The notes under the pieces were generated by a model. It did no database searches, was not told the DNA's origin, and saw only the letters and a program-made list of their open reading frames with translations. From NCBI RefSeq assembly GCF_025024155.1, contig NW_026251728.1:372001-436000 (forward strand): a DNA stretch of 64,000 nucleotides, read 5' to 3'. Source of the DNA: Gamsiella multidivaricata (Eukaryota; Mortierellomycota; Mortierellomycetes; Mortierellales; Mortierellaceae). Made by a program: the position numbers and the translations under genes. Shown one piece after another: positions 32,304 through 45,971 of this stretch (positions are counted from its first letter, which is position 1; the number at the start of each line of letters is the position of its first letter).

Positions 32304-35300
32304 ATGACTACTTCGTTGCAGTCCAATTTGACCCGTCCATTGACGCTCAAGCAGGGCGTCACCGAAGTCTCGATCCTCGTCCCCTCCGATGTCTGGGTCG
32401 CTGCTGAGCAGCTCAGGGAAGAGTTCCTGATCTCGGCCAACGCTGCCCCTTCTATTGCCGAGGATGCTGGAGCCGCTGCTGCAGATGATCAGGCACCCGA
32501 GATGGCACTCGTCGCCCGTTTCCTCAAGTTTGCTACTGACAAGAGCGAGCAGGTAAAAAAAGAAAAAAAAAATGAGGGTCACTCTTTCATAATCCTTCTC
32601 ACTTTGTTGGGAAAGAAGAGAGGGTGAAAATGAGGAAGTATGGGAAGGTGGGATAAGCAATTGATTCGACCGATTCAAGTACATGTGGATGAGGGGGGGG
32701 GATACGACAACAGGTGTACAAGAGGATCTGGTTTGTTATGCTTGCCTCAAGGATGAAGTGTCGTGAAGAGTAGCCCTCGGACATGGTGTGCTATCGATAT
32801 TTCTATGAGAAGAACAAAAGGATGCTTGCAAAAAAAAAAAAAAAAAAAAGCGTTTTGATCGGTATACGAGCTGGTGGTTGGAATGAATGTACGATTACAA
32901 CGATCTCCCCCAGCAATTTTATGAATATCCTGTTTCTTTATGTCGAGGACAGTGAGGGAAAAAAAAAGATCCTTTGCATGCAATGTAATGCTGCTAGAAT
33001 GTAGGAAAGATGAGGGATACAAGAAGAGGATGGTTTTTTTTTTTTTTTTCCGCTTGTCCCTCATTGAAGACAAGTTAAGGAGGGGTTCAAATGGTCAAGT
33101 GTCCCAACGTTTTCTGGTTTCTTTGGGTGCTGAAAGAAGGGTAACGGGTGGGAGAGAGTAAAAAATTGAAATATTTGTTTCCCACGATCCAGTGGTTCTA
33201 GTACTAACGAAGTGCCCATTGCCCCTGTTGTCGATGAACAAAATAATAAATAGAGCGATCCATCCCTGCAGTTTATCCCCGTATTGAAGACTGTTTTCGT
33301 GTTCTTTGTCGCCAAATACCTCAAAGGAAACGACATCCATGTCGTTACCCGTCACCTGGCAAAGGATACCCGTGTCGTCATCATCAACGCCTTTTTCTCC
33401 GCACTGGTCTTCCTCCGTTCCACGGATGCACTCGTCCAGGGCGAGTACACCCAGCCGACCTCAGCTCTGTTTGCTGCTGCTGATCAGGGAAGCGCCAAGC
33501 TCTTTGCCATCTTTGGCGGCCAGGGTAACATTGAGGAGTACTTTGAGGAGTTGGCCGACATCTACGCCACCTATACCACCTTGGTCCAGGACTACGTCGA
33601 GGACATGGCCGCCGTGTTGCGCGAGCACGCCAGATCCGAAGACGCCTCGGTCTTCCACTCCAAGGGACTCGATGTCATGGGCTGGTTGAGGAACCCAGAC
33701 TCGAAGCCAGATGTTGCGTATCTAGTCTCTGCACCCGTCTCCCTGCCCTTGATTGGACTTGTTCAGTTGATGCACTATTATTTGATGTTGAAGGTAAGAA
33801 CAGAGTGCAAACAAAATACCGCCAGAGCGGACAACGGAAGCACAGTTCTGGACCCAGATACTAATGCCCCTTATCTTTATCTCAATTGCAAAACAACAGG
33901 TTCTCGACCAGACCCCAGATCAGGTTCGCGATGTTATTTTGGGATCAACCGGACACTCCCAGGGTATCATCTCTTCCGTTGTCATCTCCTCCTCCGCCAC
34001 CTTCGAGGAATTCTTTACCAACTCACGCAAGGCCCTTGGCCTGCTCTTCTGGATCGGAACCCGCTCTCAGGAAATCTATCCCCCAACCACCCTCAACCCC
34101 GCCATTCTCCAGGACTCGCTCTCTAACAATGAAGGTAACCCTACGCCTATGCTGGTCGTTAACTCCCTCCGCGCATCTGAGGTCTTCAAGTACGTCGATG
34201 CCACCAACCTCCATTTGCCTGAGGACCGTAAGATCAAGATTGCGCTGATCAACGGTCCCCGCTCGGTCATCTGCACCGGTCCTCCTCAGTCCTTGTATGG
34301 TTTGAACCTGGCCCTGCGCAAGCTGAAGGCCCCCACAGGTCTGGAGCAGGGACGCGTCCCTTTCTCACAGCGAAAGGTCAAATTTTCTTCCCGTTTCTTG
34401 CCCATCACTGCACCCTTCCATTCGTCTTACTTGGATGGTGTTGCTGCTATGGTTGAGCAGGATATCGCCCGTGATGACTTGGCCTTCGATCATACCCGTA
34501 TGACTGTGCCTGTCTTCTCGACTGATGTTGGCAAGAACATCTCTGGATCGCCCACAATTACTATGGACTTGGTCCACCAGATCTTGTCTCTTCCCGTCCA
34601 CTGGGAGAAGGCCACCGCCATGGCTGGATTGACCCATGTGATTGATTTCGGTCCCGGTGGTTCCTCGGGAGTCGGTGCTTTAACGGCCCGAAACAGAGAT
34701 GGAACGGGTGTCCAGGTCGTGCTCGCTGGCGCCAGCGAAGGAATCAACCGTGAGCTCTCGTATAAGCCGGATCTCTTTGATGCCAACCCCACGTCTCTTC
34801 GCTACGCTCCTAACTGGGCTAGAGAATTCCAGCCCAAGTTGGTTCGCTCTGTCAATGGCGATGTCCATATTGATACTCGCATGTCCCGCCTTCTCTCCAA
34901 GCCTCCACTGATGGTTGCTGGTATGACCCCCTCAACCGTCAACGAGATCTTTGTCAGTGCCGTCATGAACGCTGGATATCACATCGAGTTGGCTGGTGGC
35001 GGACATTATAATGAGGCTGCGGTCCGAAGCAAGGTCAAGAAGATCATGCACCTCACCACACCTGGCGCTGGCATCACGTTGAACACTTTGTTCATTAACG
35101 TCCGCCAGTGGGGTTTCCAGGCTCCTTTGGTCCCTAAGCTGCGTCGCGAGGGTCTTCCCATGGAAGGTTTCTGCTGTGCTGCTGGTGTCCCCTCCCTTGA
35201 GGTTGCTAGCGAGTTCATCACGGACATGTTCGGCGCCGGAATCCGTCACATTTCTTTCAAGCCTGGTTCTACAGAGTCGATCCGTCAGGTCCTGGCCATC

Positions 35301-38300
35301 GCCGCTGCTCACCCTGAGATGCCCATCATTCTGCAGTGGACTGGTGGTCGTGCTGGTGGCCATCATAGTTTCGAGGATTTCCATCAGCCCATCTTGGACA
35401 CCTACTCTGCTATCCGTCGTCACTCCAACGTCGTCTTGGTTGCCGGTTCTGGGTTCGGTGGCGCCGAGGACACCTATCCCTACCTCACTGGAGACTGGTC
35501 TGTTCAGCTCGATTACCCCCCAATGCCATTTGATGGCATCCTTTTCGGTTCCCGTGTGATGGTTGCCAAGGAGGGCATGGCCTCGCTCGGCGTCAAGCAG
35601 GCGATTGTCGATGCTCCCGGAGTTGATGATTCCGAGTGGGAGAAGACCTACAAGGGTCCCACCGGAGGCGTCATGACTGTTCGTTCGGAGTTGGGTGAGC
35701 CCATTCACAAGATTGCCACCCGCGGTGTCAAACTGTGGAAAGAGATGGATGATACCATCTTCTCTCTTCCCAAGGATAAGCGCACCGCTGCTCTTTTGGC
35801 TAAGAAGGACTACATTATCAAGCGCCTGAATGCCGACTTCCAAAAGGTACGGTTGGCGACAATCTTTCTACGCTCTCTCCTGCATAACGTATTTCTCTAT
35901 GAGTGGATCGCTGACGTTTATGCTCATTCTTGTTCATGAAATATAGGTTTGGTTCGGTAAGAAGGCTGATGGCAGTGTTGCAGATCTTCAGGATATGACC
36001 TATGAGGAGGTTATCAACCGCATGATCGAGCTCATGTTCATCAAGCACGAGGAGCGCTGGATCGACCACTCCCACCGCAACCTGTTGGGCGATGTCCTGC
36101 GTCGCATTGAGGAGCGTTTCGTCGGCGCTGAGAAGGACTCGATTGTTCAGACCTACTCCCAGCTCGATATTCCTTTCGACTTTGCTCAGGAGTTCATCAA
36201 CACTTACCCATTGACCAAGACTCAGCTCTTGACCACCGAGGATGTTGGATACTTCTTGTTCCTGATGAACCGTCGCGGTCAGAAGCCCGTGCCGTTCATC
36301 CCTGTTTTGGACAAGGACTTTGAGGTCTGGTTCAAGAAGGACTCCCTCTGGCAGGCCGAGGATTTGGCTGCCGTCGTCGACCAGGATGTTCAGCGTACCT
36401 GTATTCTTCAGGGACCCACTGCTGTTCGCTACGCCACTCAGGTGGACGAACCCGTCAAGGACATTCTCGATGGAATCTTCCACAGCCATGTCGCCTCGCT
36501 CAAGGAGCGCTACTACAAAAACGATGATGCCAGCATCCCTCAAGTCGAGTATTTCGGCGGCAAGCCTGGTCGTTTCCAGTCTGCTATGAGCAAGGTTTCC
36601 CCCTTGGTCAAGGTCGAGTTGTATGAGGACGGCAAGGTCAAGACGGTCGAGACCTCGATGCTGGAGTCGAGCCTGCCTCAGACTGAGGACTGGCTTGAGT
36701 ACCTCGCTGGCGTCGATGCTTCCTGGTTCCGTGCCTTGTTGACGGCTCCTGCTGTTATCCAAGGCAAGAAGTTCCTGGACAATCCTCTCGCCCGTATTTT
36801 CCGTCCCCGTGTGTCCCAGGCTGTCCATTTTGAGTACACTGGTCAGAAGCTCCAAACCGTTACCGTCTACGATCGCCGTTCGTGGTCGGCCTCAAGCAAG
36901 ACCGATGAGCTGTCGCCCTCTCTTCGTGCTCGCCTGCAGCCCAACGAACTAATTGAGGTTGTCCTGGTTGAGAAGAACGGCGAGCGCCTGATTCCATTCC
37001 CTCTTCTCTTTCACTATACCCCTGAGAAGGGCTATGCCCCCATCCACGAGGTCATGGAGGGCCGCAATGAGAGAATCAAGGAGTTCTACTACAAGCTGTG
37101 GTTCCCTTCGGAGGAGGGTCAGTTCAACGCCTGCCTTGCCACCAATGCCTTTACCGAGCAGTTCATCTGCAACGGTGAGCAGGTAAACACTCCCGAAATC
37201 AAAGAGTTCTGCCAGGCTGTTGGTAACCAGGCCGAGCTCTACGTTGAACGTCGCCAGAAGGTCGTCTATGCTCCCATGGATTTCGCTATCGTCGTTGGTT
37301 GGAAGTCAATCATCAAGGCGATTTTCCCCAAGTCGATTGACGGTGATCTTTTGAAGTTGGTCCATCTTTCGAACGGTTTCCGCATGCTCGATGGCGCTGA
37401 GTCTTTGAAGCAGGGTGATATCGTCGACACTGTGGCGGAGATCAACGCTGTTGTCAACAACGACTCTGGCAAGTTGGTCCAGGTCAAGGGTGTGGTCTTG
37501 CGTGAGGGCAAGCGTGTCATGGAGGTCACTTCCGAGTTTTTGTACCGCGGCACCTTCACTGATTACCACAACACCTTCCAGAAGATTGTCGAGCTTCCCA
37601 TGGAGGTCAAACTGACCTCTGCCAAGGATGTCGCAGTCTTGAAGAGCAAGGAGTGGATTCACTGGGCGGAGGGTGAGCACACCGTTGGACCCAATGCTTC
37701 GCTGGTCTTCCGTCTAAATACTATCCTTCGTTTCAAGAACAAGACTATCTTCTCCCACGTCGAGACCACTGGTACAGTCACTATGCAGATCTCGACCAAG
37801 GAGCATGTTGAGATCGCCAAGGTTCACTACAGCAACGAGGAGGAGACCCATGGAAACCCTGTCCTTGGTTATCTGAAGCGTCACGGCAGCCCTATTGAGC
37901 AGGCCATCCACTTTGAGAATGGCGGCTATTCAGTCATGCCTGAGGGTGCCTACAGCTCGGAAGTCATCTCTCCCTTTAGCAACGAGCCCTATGCCAAGGT
38001 CTCGGGCGACTTCAATCCCATTCACGTCAACCCTTATTTTGCTGACCTTGCTGAGCTCCCCGGAACCATCACCCACGGCATGTGGACTAGTGCTTCGACC
38101 CGCAAGTTTGTGGAGATTTTCGCTGCAGAGAACCATCCTCAGCGTGTCACCAGGTAGGGGTTTTTCTTCACGATGTTTGTTTGGCTGTGATCGTATCTGG
38201 CATTTTTTATTAACTGATATTGCATTTTTACAACTACAGTTACGAAGTCAGCTTCTTGTCCATGGTTCTTCCTCAGGATCGTCTTTCGACCAAGCTGTCA

Positions 38301-41300
38301 CACATTGGTATGATCAACGGCAAGAAGATCATCAAGGTTGAAACCTTCAATCAGAACGGCACCAAGGTAACAAATACTCCGATTTGAATGTGTTTAATGT
38401 CGGGCGAGCGAATATCTTGCTATTGATGCATCTCATACTGACAATCCACCTCATGTTTTCTTTGACACCAGGTCGTTGAGGGCACCGCTGAGATCGACCA
38501 GCCTACCATCGCCTACGTCTTTACCGGTCAGGGATCTCAGGAGCAGGGAATGGGAATGGCTCTCTACGATTCCTCCCCTGTCGCAAAGGACATCTGGCAA
38601 AGGGCCGATCGCCATTTCTTGGAGAACTATGGTACGTCCTGAAGCCGTCTAGATTTTTCTCCGATAACCTTGGATATTATCGTTTGGCAGAGAAACTAAC
38701 TATATCTCCTCGTTGTAGGTTTCTCCATCTTGGATATTGTCCGCAACAACCCTCACAAGAAGACGATTCACTTTGGTGGTCCCAAGGGTAACGCCATCCG
38801 TCAGAATTACATGTCGATGCGCTATGATATTGTTGCTCAGGATGGCTCGATCCAGTCGTTGCCTCTGTTCCCTGGCATCAACGAGACCACCCACTTTTAT
38901 ACCTTCCAGTCCCCCAACGGTCTATTGGCTGCCACTCAGTTCACCCAGCCCGCCTTGACCTTGATGGAGAAGGCTGCTTTTGAGGACATGCGTTCTAAGG
39001 GATTGATCCAGGCCAACTGCGCCTTTGCTGGTCACTCGCTCGGAGAATACTCTGCCTTGGCTGCCATTGGTGAGGTGCTCCCCATCGAGTCCTTGGTTGA
39101 TGTCGTCTTCTACCGTGGTATGACTATGCAGGTTGCCGTACCTCGCGACGAGCTCGGTCGCTCCAACTACGGAATGGTCGCTATCAACCCCTCGCGTGTC
39201 TCGCCCACCTTCAACGACTCTGCCCTTCGCTATGTCGTTGATGCTATTGCCAGACAATCCAACGGGCTTTTGGAAATTGTCAACGAGAACGTTGAGAACT
39301 GGCAGTATGTCGCTGCTGGAGAGCTCTCCAACCTCGATGCCCTTTCGACTGTCTTGAACTACATCAAAGTCCAGAAGATTGATCTTCAGAAGCTGATGGA
39401 GTCCATGCCTCTCGAGGAGGTCAAGAAGCACTTGTCCCAGATCATTGCCGGTGCTCTCGAGAAGGTTGCCGAGAAATTGGCCAAGGATGGCTTCATCAAA
39501 CCTGAGCGCGGTGTTGCTACCATTCCCTTGGCTGGAATCGACGTGCCCTTCCACTCCAGCTTCTTGCTCTCCGGTGTAGCCCCCTTCCGTACCTACCTCG
39601 CCAAGAAGATCAACCCTACCTTCATCAACGTTCCTCTGTTGACTGGCAAGTACATTCCCAACTTGACAGCCCAGCCCTTCAGCATCGAAAAGTCGTACAT
39701 CGAGGGTGTTTACAACATGACTTCCTCACCCCGTCTCGGCAAGGTCCTCAAGAACTGGATCGACACCAAGCTCACTGCCAAGCAGCAGCAGCGTCTCGGA
39801 TATACCCTCTTGGTTGAGCTGCTTGCATACCAGTTTGCTTCCCCTGTGCGCTGGATTGAGACCCAGGACCGACTCTTCAAGGAGTTCAATGTTACCCGTC
39901 TGATCGAGGTTGGACCCTCGCCCACTCTTTGCGGTATGGCTCAGCGTACTCTCAAGTTTAAGTACGAGGCCTACGATGACGCCTTGACCTTCCAGCGTTC
40001 GACTCTTTGCAGTTCTAAGGACGCCAAGGAGATTTACTATGCCATGGATAATGTTGAGTCGTCAGCTCCCGCTCCTGCCGCTGCCCCTGCTGCCCCAGTG
40101 GCCAGGGCTGTTCCCGTTGCGGCTGCCCCCGCCCCTGTCGCTGCTGCCGCTGGCCCTGCTGCTGCCGTTGCTGACGCACCTATCAAGGCCGTCGAGATCT
40201 TGCACGTCATTGTTGCCCAGAAGGTCAAGAAGTCGTTGGAGGAGATTCCTCTCTCCAAGGCCATTAAGGATCTCGTTGGAGGCAAGTCCACTCTCCAGAA
40301 CGAGATTTTGGGTGATCTCCAGAAAGAGTTTGGTGGCAGTGGATTCCCTGAGAAGGGTGAGGAGGCTCCTTTGGAAGAGCTCGCCAATGCCCTCCAAGCC
40401 AACTTCAACGGTGCTCTCGGCAAGCAGACTACGTCCTTGATCTCAAAGATGATCGGATCCAAAATGCCTGGTGGTTTCTCGCTCTCGACTGCCAAGGCTT
40501 ACCTCCAAAAGACTCACGGTTTGGGTTCCGTTCGTGCCGATGGTGCTCTGTTGGTTGGTTTGACCATGGAGCCAGCTGCCCGTCTCACCGGTGTTCCTGA
40601 GGCCAACGCTTGGTTGGACACCGTTGCCCAGGCTTATGCTCGTCGTGCTGGTATCACCCTCGGTGCCGGTGCGCCTGCTGGCGCTGGCGCTCCTGCCATG
40701 ATGGCTGCTGCCCCCGCTGGCGCTGGTGCTCCTGCCGCTGTGGCCGATGTCCCTATCAAGGCTGTTGATATCCTTCATGTCATTGTCGCTCAGAAGGTCA
40801 AGAAGTCTGTTGAAGAGATTCCTCTCTCCAAGGCTATCAAGGACCTTGTCGGCGGCAAGTCGACTCTTCAGAACGAGATTTTGGGTGATCTGCAGAAGGA
40901 GTTTGGCGGCAGTGGATTCCCTGAGAAGGGTGAGGAGGCTCCCTTGGAGGACCTTGGAAATGCTCTCCAGAGCAACTTCAACGGCGCTCTCGGCAAGCAG
41001 ACGACTTCTTTGATTGCCAAGATGATCGGATCCAAGATGCCCGGTGGTTTCACTCAGTCTTCAGCCAAGGCCTACCTTGCCTCTGCATACGGCTTGGGTC
41101 CTCTCCGCGCTGATGGTGCTCTCCTCTTGGGTCTTACCATGGAGCCCAATGCTCGTCTCGGAGCCGAGGCCGATGCCAAGGGCTGGTTGGATACTGTTGT
41201 TCAGGCCTACGCTCGTCGCTCCGGTATCTCCCTCGGTGGTGGTGGCGGTGGAGCTGCGGCCGGTGGAGCTGTTGGCGGAGCTATGATGAACAGCGAGGAG

Positions 41301-44300
41301 TTCAACCAGTTCCAGGCTAAGCAGAATGCCATGATGTACCAGCACCTCGAGATCTATGCTCGCTACCTCGAGAAGGATCTTCGTGCTGGCGAGAAGATGT
41401 ATGAGGAGGAAAAGATTGCTACTCTCCGTCTCCAGGCCGATATTGATCAGTGGATGGCTGAGCACGGTGATTACTATGCTGAGGGTATCAAGCCCGTCTT
41501 CAGCACCAAGAAGGCCCGTATGTATGATTCGCACTGGAACTGGGTCCGTCAGGACGCCTTGTCGCTCCTTTACGACATTATCTTTGGACGCCTTACTGTC
41601 GTCGACCGTGAGGTCGTGGCTCAGTGCATCCACGTCATGAACCGCGCCAACCCCCAGCTCCTGGAGTTCATGATCTACCGCATCGACAATACCGCTGCTG
41701 ACCGCGGAAAGACCTATGCTCTTGCCAAGGAGTTCGGTAACTTGCTGATTCAGAACTGTCGCGAGGTCCTCGATATTTCTCCTGTCTACAAGGACGTTGG
41801 TGTTCCCACTGGTCCTTCGACTACGATTGACAACAGGGGCAGCATCCTGTATGAAGAGGTCCAACGCGCCAATTGTCGTAAGTTGGATCATTACGTCAAG
41901 GACATGGCTGTTGGTGGCAAGATGTCCGAGTTCAGTAACCGCCAGAAAGTTCAGAAGAACTTGGCCCAGATCTACAAGATCATCAAGGCCCAAAACACGA
42001 TGAAGTCTTCGTCCAAGTTGGCCATTAAGTCGCTGTATGGTGAGGTTATCCACTCCATCAACATGTCCAACAGCATCATCCGCGAGGAGAAGAACCGTCG
42101 TGCCAGCCGTGCCCGTCGTCCCTCGGTGAATGTCAACGCCGACCGCCCTAAAAAGGCCAAGAAGGAGACTATTCCATTCTTGCATCTAAAGAAGAAGAAC
42201 GCCCAATCCGAGAGCGGATGGGAGTTCAGTCAGCGTCTGACCGGTGTCTATCTCGATGTCTTGACCAACATGGCCAAGGATGGTATAACCTACGAGAACC
42301 GCATGGTGCTCATGACCGGTGCTGGTAAGGATTCGATCGGTGCTGCCATCCTCAAGGGTCTCTTGTCTGGAGGCGCCAAGGTCGTTGTCACCACTTCGCG
42401 TTTCAGCCGTGAGGTCACTGAGTATTACCAATCGATCTACCAGCGTCACGGTTCGAAGAACTCTGCCCTCGTGGTCGTTCCTTTCAACGGCGGTTCGAAG
42501 CAGGATGTCGATGCCTTGGTCAACTACATCTACGATAAGGATCCTAAGAAGGGCCTTGGATGGGATTTGGACTACATCATTCCTTTCGCTGCCATCTCTG
42601 TGCAGGGCAAGGAGATCGACAATATTGACTCTCAGTCCGAGTTGGCCCACCGTATCATGTTGACCAACGTCCTGCGCCTACTGGGTAACGTCAAAACTAA
42701 GAAGATGGAGAATGGCTACGACACCCGCCCTGCTCAGGTAATCTTGCCCCTCTCGCCCAACCACGGAACATTCGGTGCCGATGGTCTCTATGGTGAATCC
42801 AAGGTCGCGCTCGAGACTTTGTTCAACCGCTGGACATCCGAGTCCTGGTCCGCCTACTTGACCATCACTGGAGCCGTTATCGGCTGGACTCGTGGAACTG
42901 GATTGATGAGCGGTAACAACATTGTTGCCGAGGGTCTCGAGAAGTATGGTGTTCGCACCTTCTCCTCTCAGGAGATGGCTTTCAACATTCTTGGTCTTAT
43001 GCACCCCTCGATCACCAGCCTCTGCCAGATTGAGCCTGTCTGGGCTGATTTGAACGGTGGTCTCCAGTACCTGCCTAACCTGAATGAGATCAGCGCCAAC
43101 TTACGTGCCGAATACCGCCAGACCTCCGAGATCCGCAAGGCTATCGTCGCAGAGAACACCCTGGATTTCAAGGAGACCCATGGTGCCGAGGCTGAGCGCA
43201 AACATCAGTCCCACAAGGTCACTCCTCGTGCCAACATGAAGTTCCCCTTCCCCGAGCTCAAGAAGTACAAGGATCTCTCGCATGCCCACAAGTTGAGAGG
43301 CATGCTTGATCTTGAGAAGGTTGTTGTCGTCACCGGTTTCAGTGAAGTTGGTCCATGGGGTAACTCTCGCACTCGTTGGGAGATGGAGGCCCACGGCCAG
43401 TTCTCGCTTGAAGGGTGTATTGAGATGGCTTGGATCATGGGCTTCATTAAGCACCACAATGGGCCTCTCAAAACTGGTACTCCTTACTCTGGATGGGTTG
43501 ATGTCAAGACTGGCGAGCCTGTCAAGGACCGTGATGTTAAGGCCAAGTACGAGAAGCAGATTTTGGAGCACACTGGTATCCGTCTGATTGAGCCAGAGCT
43601 CTTTGGTGGATACGATCCCAAGCGCAAGGGTCTTTTGCAGGAGGTCTTGATTGACCACGACCTCGAGCCCTTCGAGGTCTCGAAGGATGAGGCTCACATG
43701 TTCAAGCTCGAGCATGGTGACAAAGTCGACATCTACGAGGAGGAATCCGGCCAGTGGGCTGTCAAGTTTAAGAAGGGCGCCAACATGTACATTCCCAAGG
43801 CACTCAAGTTTGATCGCCTCGTCGCTGGTCAGATCCCTACTGGATGGGATGCTGCTCGTTATGGTGTGCCCAAGGACATCATCGACCAAGTTGATACCAT
43901 CACTCTCTACGTCTTGATTTCGACTGTCGAGGCCTTGGTCGCCTCTGGTATTACCGATCCTTACGAGTTCTACCAGTACGTCCACGTCTCCGAGGTCGGT
44001 AACACTGCTGGTTCTGGTGTAGGAGGTATGCTCTCGCTCCGTGGCATGTACCGCGATCGTTACACGGACAAGCCTGTGCAGAAGGACATCTTGCAAGAGT
44101 CGTTCATCAACACCATGCCTGCTTGGATTAACATGTTGCTCCTGTCGTCTTCTGGACCCATCAAGACCCCAGTCGGAGCCTGCGCTACTGCTGTCGAGTC
44201 CGTCGAAATTGGTGTGGACACGATCCAGAGCGGTAAGGCAAAGATTGTTATTGTTGGAGGTTACGATGACTTCCAGGAGGAGGGTTCGTACGAGTTCGCC

Positions 44301-45971
44301 AACATGAAGGCTACCAGCAACACTGAGGAGGAGTTCGCCCACGGACGCACTCCTAAGGAGATGTCTCGCCCTGCTACCTCGACTCGCTCTGGTTTCATGG
44401 AGTCCCACGGAGCTGGTATCGAGATCTTGATGCAGGCTAAGCTGGCCATCGAGATGGGTGTCCCTATTTATGGTATTGTTGCTCTCACTAACACCGCCAC
44501 GGACAAGGAGGGCCGCTCTGTTCCTGCTCCTGGTCAGGGTGTCTTGACTACCGCTCGCGAGGCCAAGGGCAAGATGCCTTCCCGTCTCTTGGACATCAAG
44601 TACCGCAAGCGTCAAATTGATGCTCGCCGTGCCCAGATCAAGCAGTGGGTGGAGAACGAGTATGCCGAGTTGTCTTATGAGCTTGAGGAACTCAAGGGTA
44701 ACAATGCCTTGACTGTGACCGAGGAGGAGTATCTCGCTTCTGAGACTGAGCGTATCCAGAAGGAAGCCCAGCGCCAGCATCGTGAGGCGCTCAACCTCTG
44801 GGGTAACGAGTTCTACAAGCAGGATCCTCAGATCGCACCCCTCCGTGGTGCTCTTGCATCATTCGGCTTGACAATCGACGATATCGGTGTCGGATCCTTC
44901 CACGGTACGTCGACCAAGGCCAACGACAAGAACGAGTCCGACGTCGTGAACAAGCAGATGGAGCACTTGGGCCGTAGCAAGGGTAACGCCTTGCCCTCGA
45001 TCTGGCAGAAGTACCTGACTGGTCATCCCAAGGGTGCCGCTGCTGCCTGGATGATGAACGGTGTCCTCCAGGTCCTCCAGACTGGTTTGATTCCCGGCAA
45101 CCGTAACGCCGACAACATCGACGACACGATGAGACAGTTCGAGTACGTCCTTTATACTTCGCGATCGATCCAGACTGATGGTGTCAAGGCTGGTTTGCTC
45201 AAGTCGTTCGGTTTCGGTCAGGTCGGTGGTGAGGTGCTCCTGGTCCACTCCGACTATATCTTGGGTGCTCTTGAGGAGCACGAGTATGAGGCTTACATCA
45301 ACAAGCGTCAAGCCCGTCAGGCCAAGTCATACCGCTACCTCCATGACTCGATGACTGGTGGTCCAGCTCTGGTCCAGGTCAAGAACGCTCCCCCATACAC
45401 GCCCGAGCTCGAGTCGCCCGTGTACCTCAACCCCCGTGCGCGTGCCCAGTATAACAATGCGACCAAGTCGTGGTCTTTCAACGCCAAGGCCCTTGTTCCC
45501 GCCTCGGAGAAGATTGATGTAGACATGACCCGCGCGATCCTCGAGACCTCTGCTACAGAGTCTCTCAACCAGTCCTCGAGTTCGTCCCGCGGTGTTGGTG
45601 TAGATGTTGAGATGGTTTCTGCGATCAACATTGAGAACGACACGTTCCTCGAGCGCAACTTCACGCAGAAGGAAATTGACTACTGCTTGAGCCGGCCAGA
45701 TCCCCAGTCCAGCTTTGCAGGACGTTGGTCTGCCAAGGAGGCGGTCGTAAAGGCCGTGTCGTCGTTCTCGCTCGAGTCGGAGAAGGTCTGGACTCAGGGT
45801 GCTGGTGCGGGACTGAAGGAGATTGAGATCGTGATGGCCGAGAGTGGTGCACCCTCGGTCGTGTTCTCGGGTGCAGCACAGGAGGCAGCTGCCAAGGCTG
45901 GCGTGAAGGAGATCAAGGTGTCGATCAGCCATTCGGGCGCTTACGCAGTTGCGGTTGCAAATGCGTTGTAA
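32304..45971 (+). CDS. FAS: Fused type I fatty acid synthase (FAS1-FAS2) with two tandem ACP domains
   Basis: Exons 32304-32552, 33272-33793, 33900-35846, 35947-38153, 38240-38366, 38472-38631 and 38719-45971 keep phase and give 4154 residues. Domains in order: acetyltransferase (GHSQG, Ser277); flavin enoyl reductase ([19 protein letters not shown]); dehydratase ([11 protein letters not shown]); malonyl/palmitoyl transferase (GHSLGEYSA, Ser1844); ACP1 (GGKS, Ser2261) and ACP2 (Ser2452); ketoreductase ([16 protein letters not shown] with Tyr3095); ketosynthase (GACATAVES, Cys3559; [22 protein letters not shown]); phosphopantetheinyl transferase ([18 protein letters not shown]). Ala/Pro-rich linkers flank each ACP. 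Family knowledge: the cytosolic dodecameric synthase makes C16/C18 acyl-CoA. Split yeast subunits total about 3940 residues; the second ACP accounts for most of the excess. The upstream in-frame ATG at 32184 was rejected, because homology starts at 32304. Confidence 0.97.
40180..41240 (+). repeat. Tandem duplication encoding ACP1 and ACP2
   Basis: Two units of about 540 bp (about 40180-40670 and 40735-41230) encode nearly the same chain. Each includes [17 protein letters not shown] and [11 protein letters not shown]. Each is preceded by an Ala/Pro/Gly-rich linker ending in VAD(A/V)PIKAV. The units differ at many silent positions, so the duplication is not brand new. Confidence 0.95.

Noticed and set aside
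35818..36855. 345-codon antisense frame in the synthase
   Set aside because: Same cause: shadow of the sense codon bias. A similar case is 41061-42185.
43101..44780. 559-codon open frame antisense to the ketosynthase/ketoreductase part of the synthase
   Set aside because: It is complementary to a proven coding exon with strong codon bias, which leaves the opposite strand open. The translation has no family resemblance.
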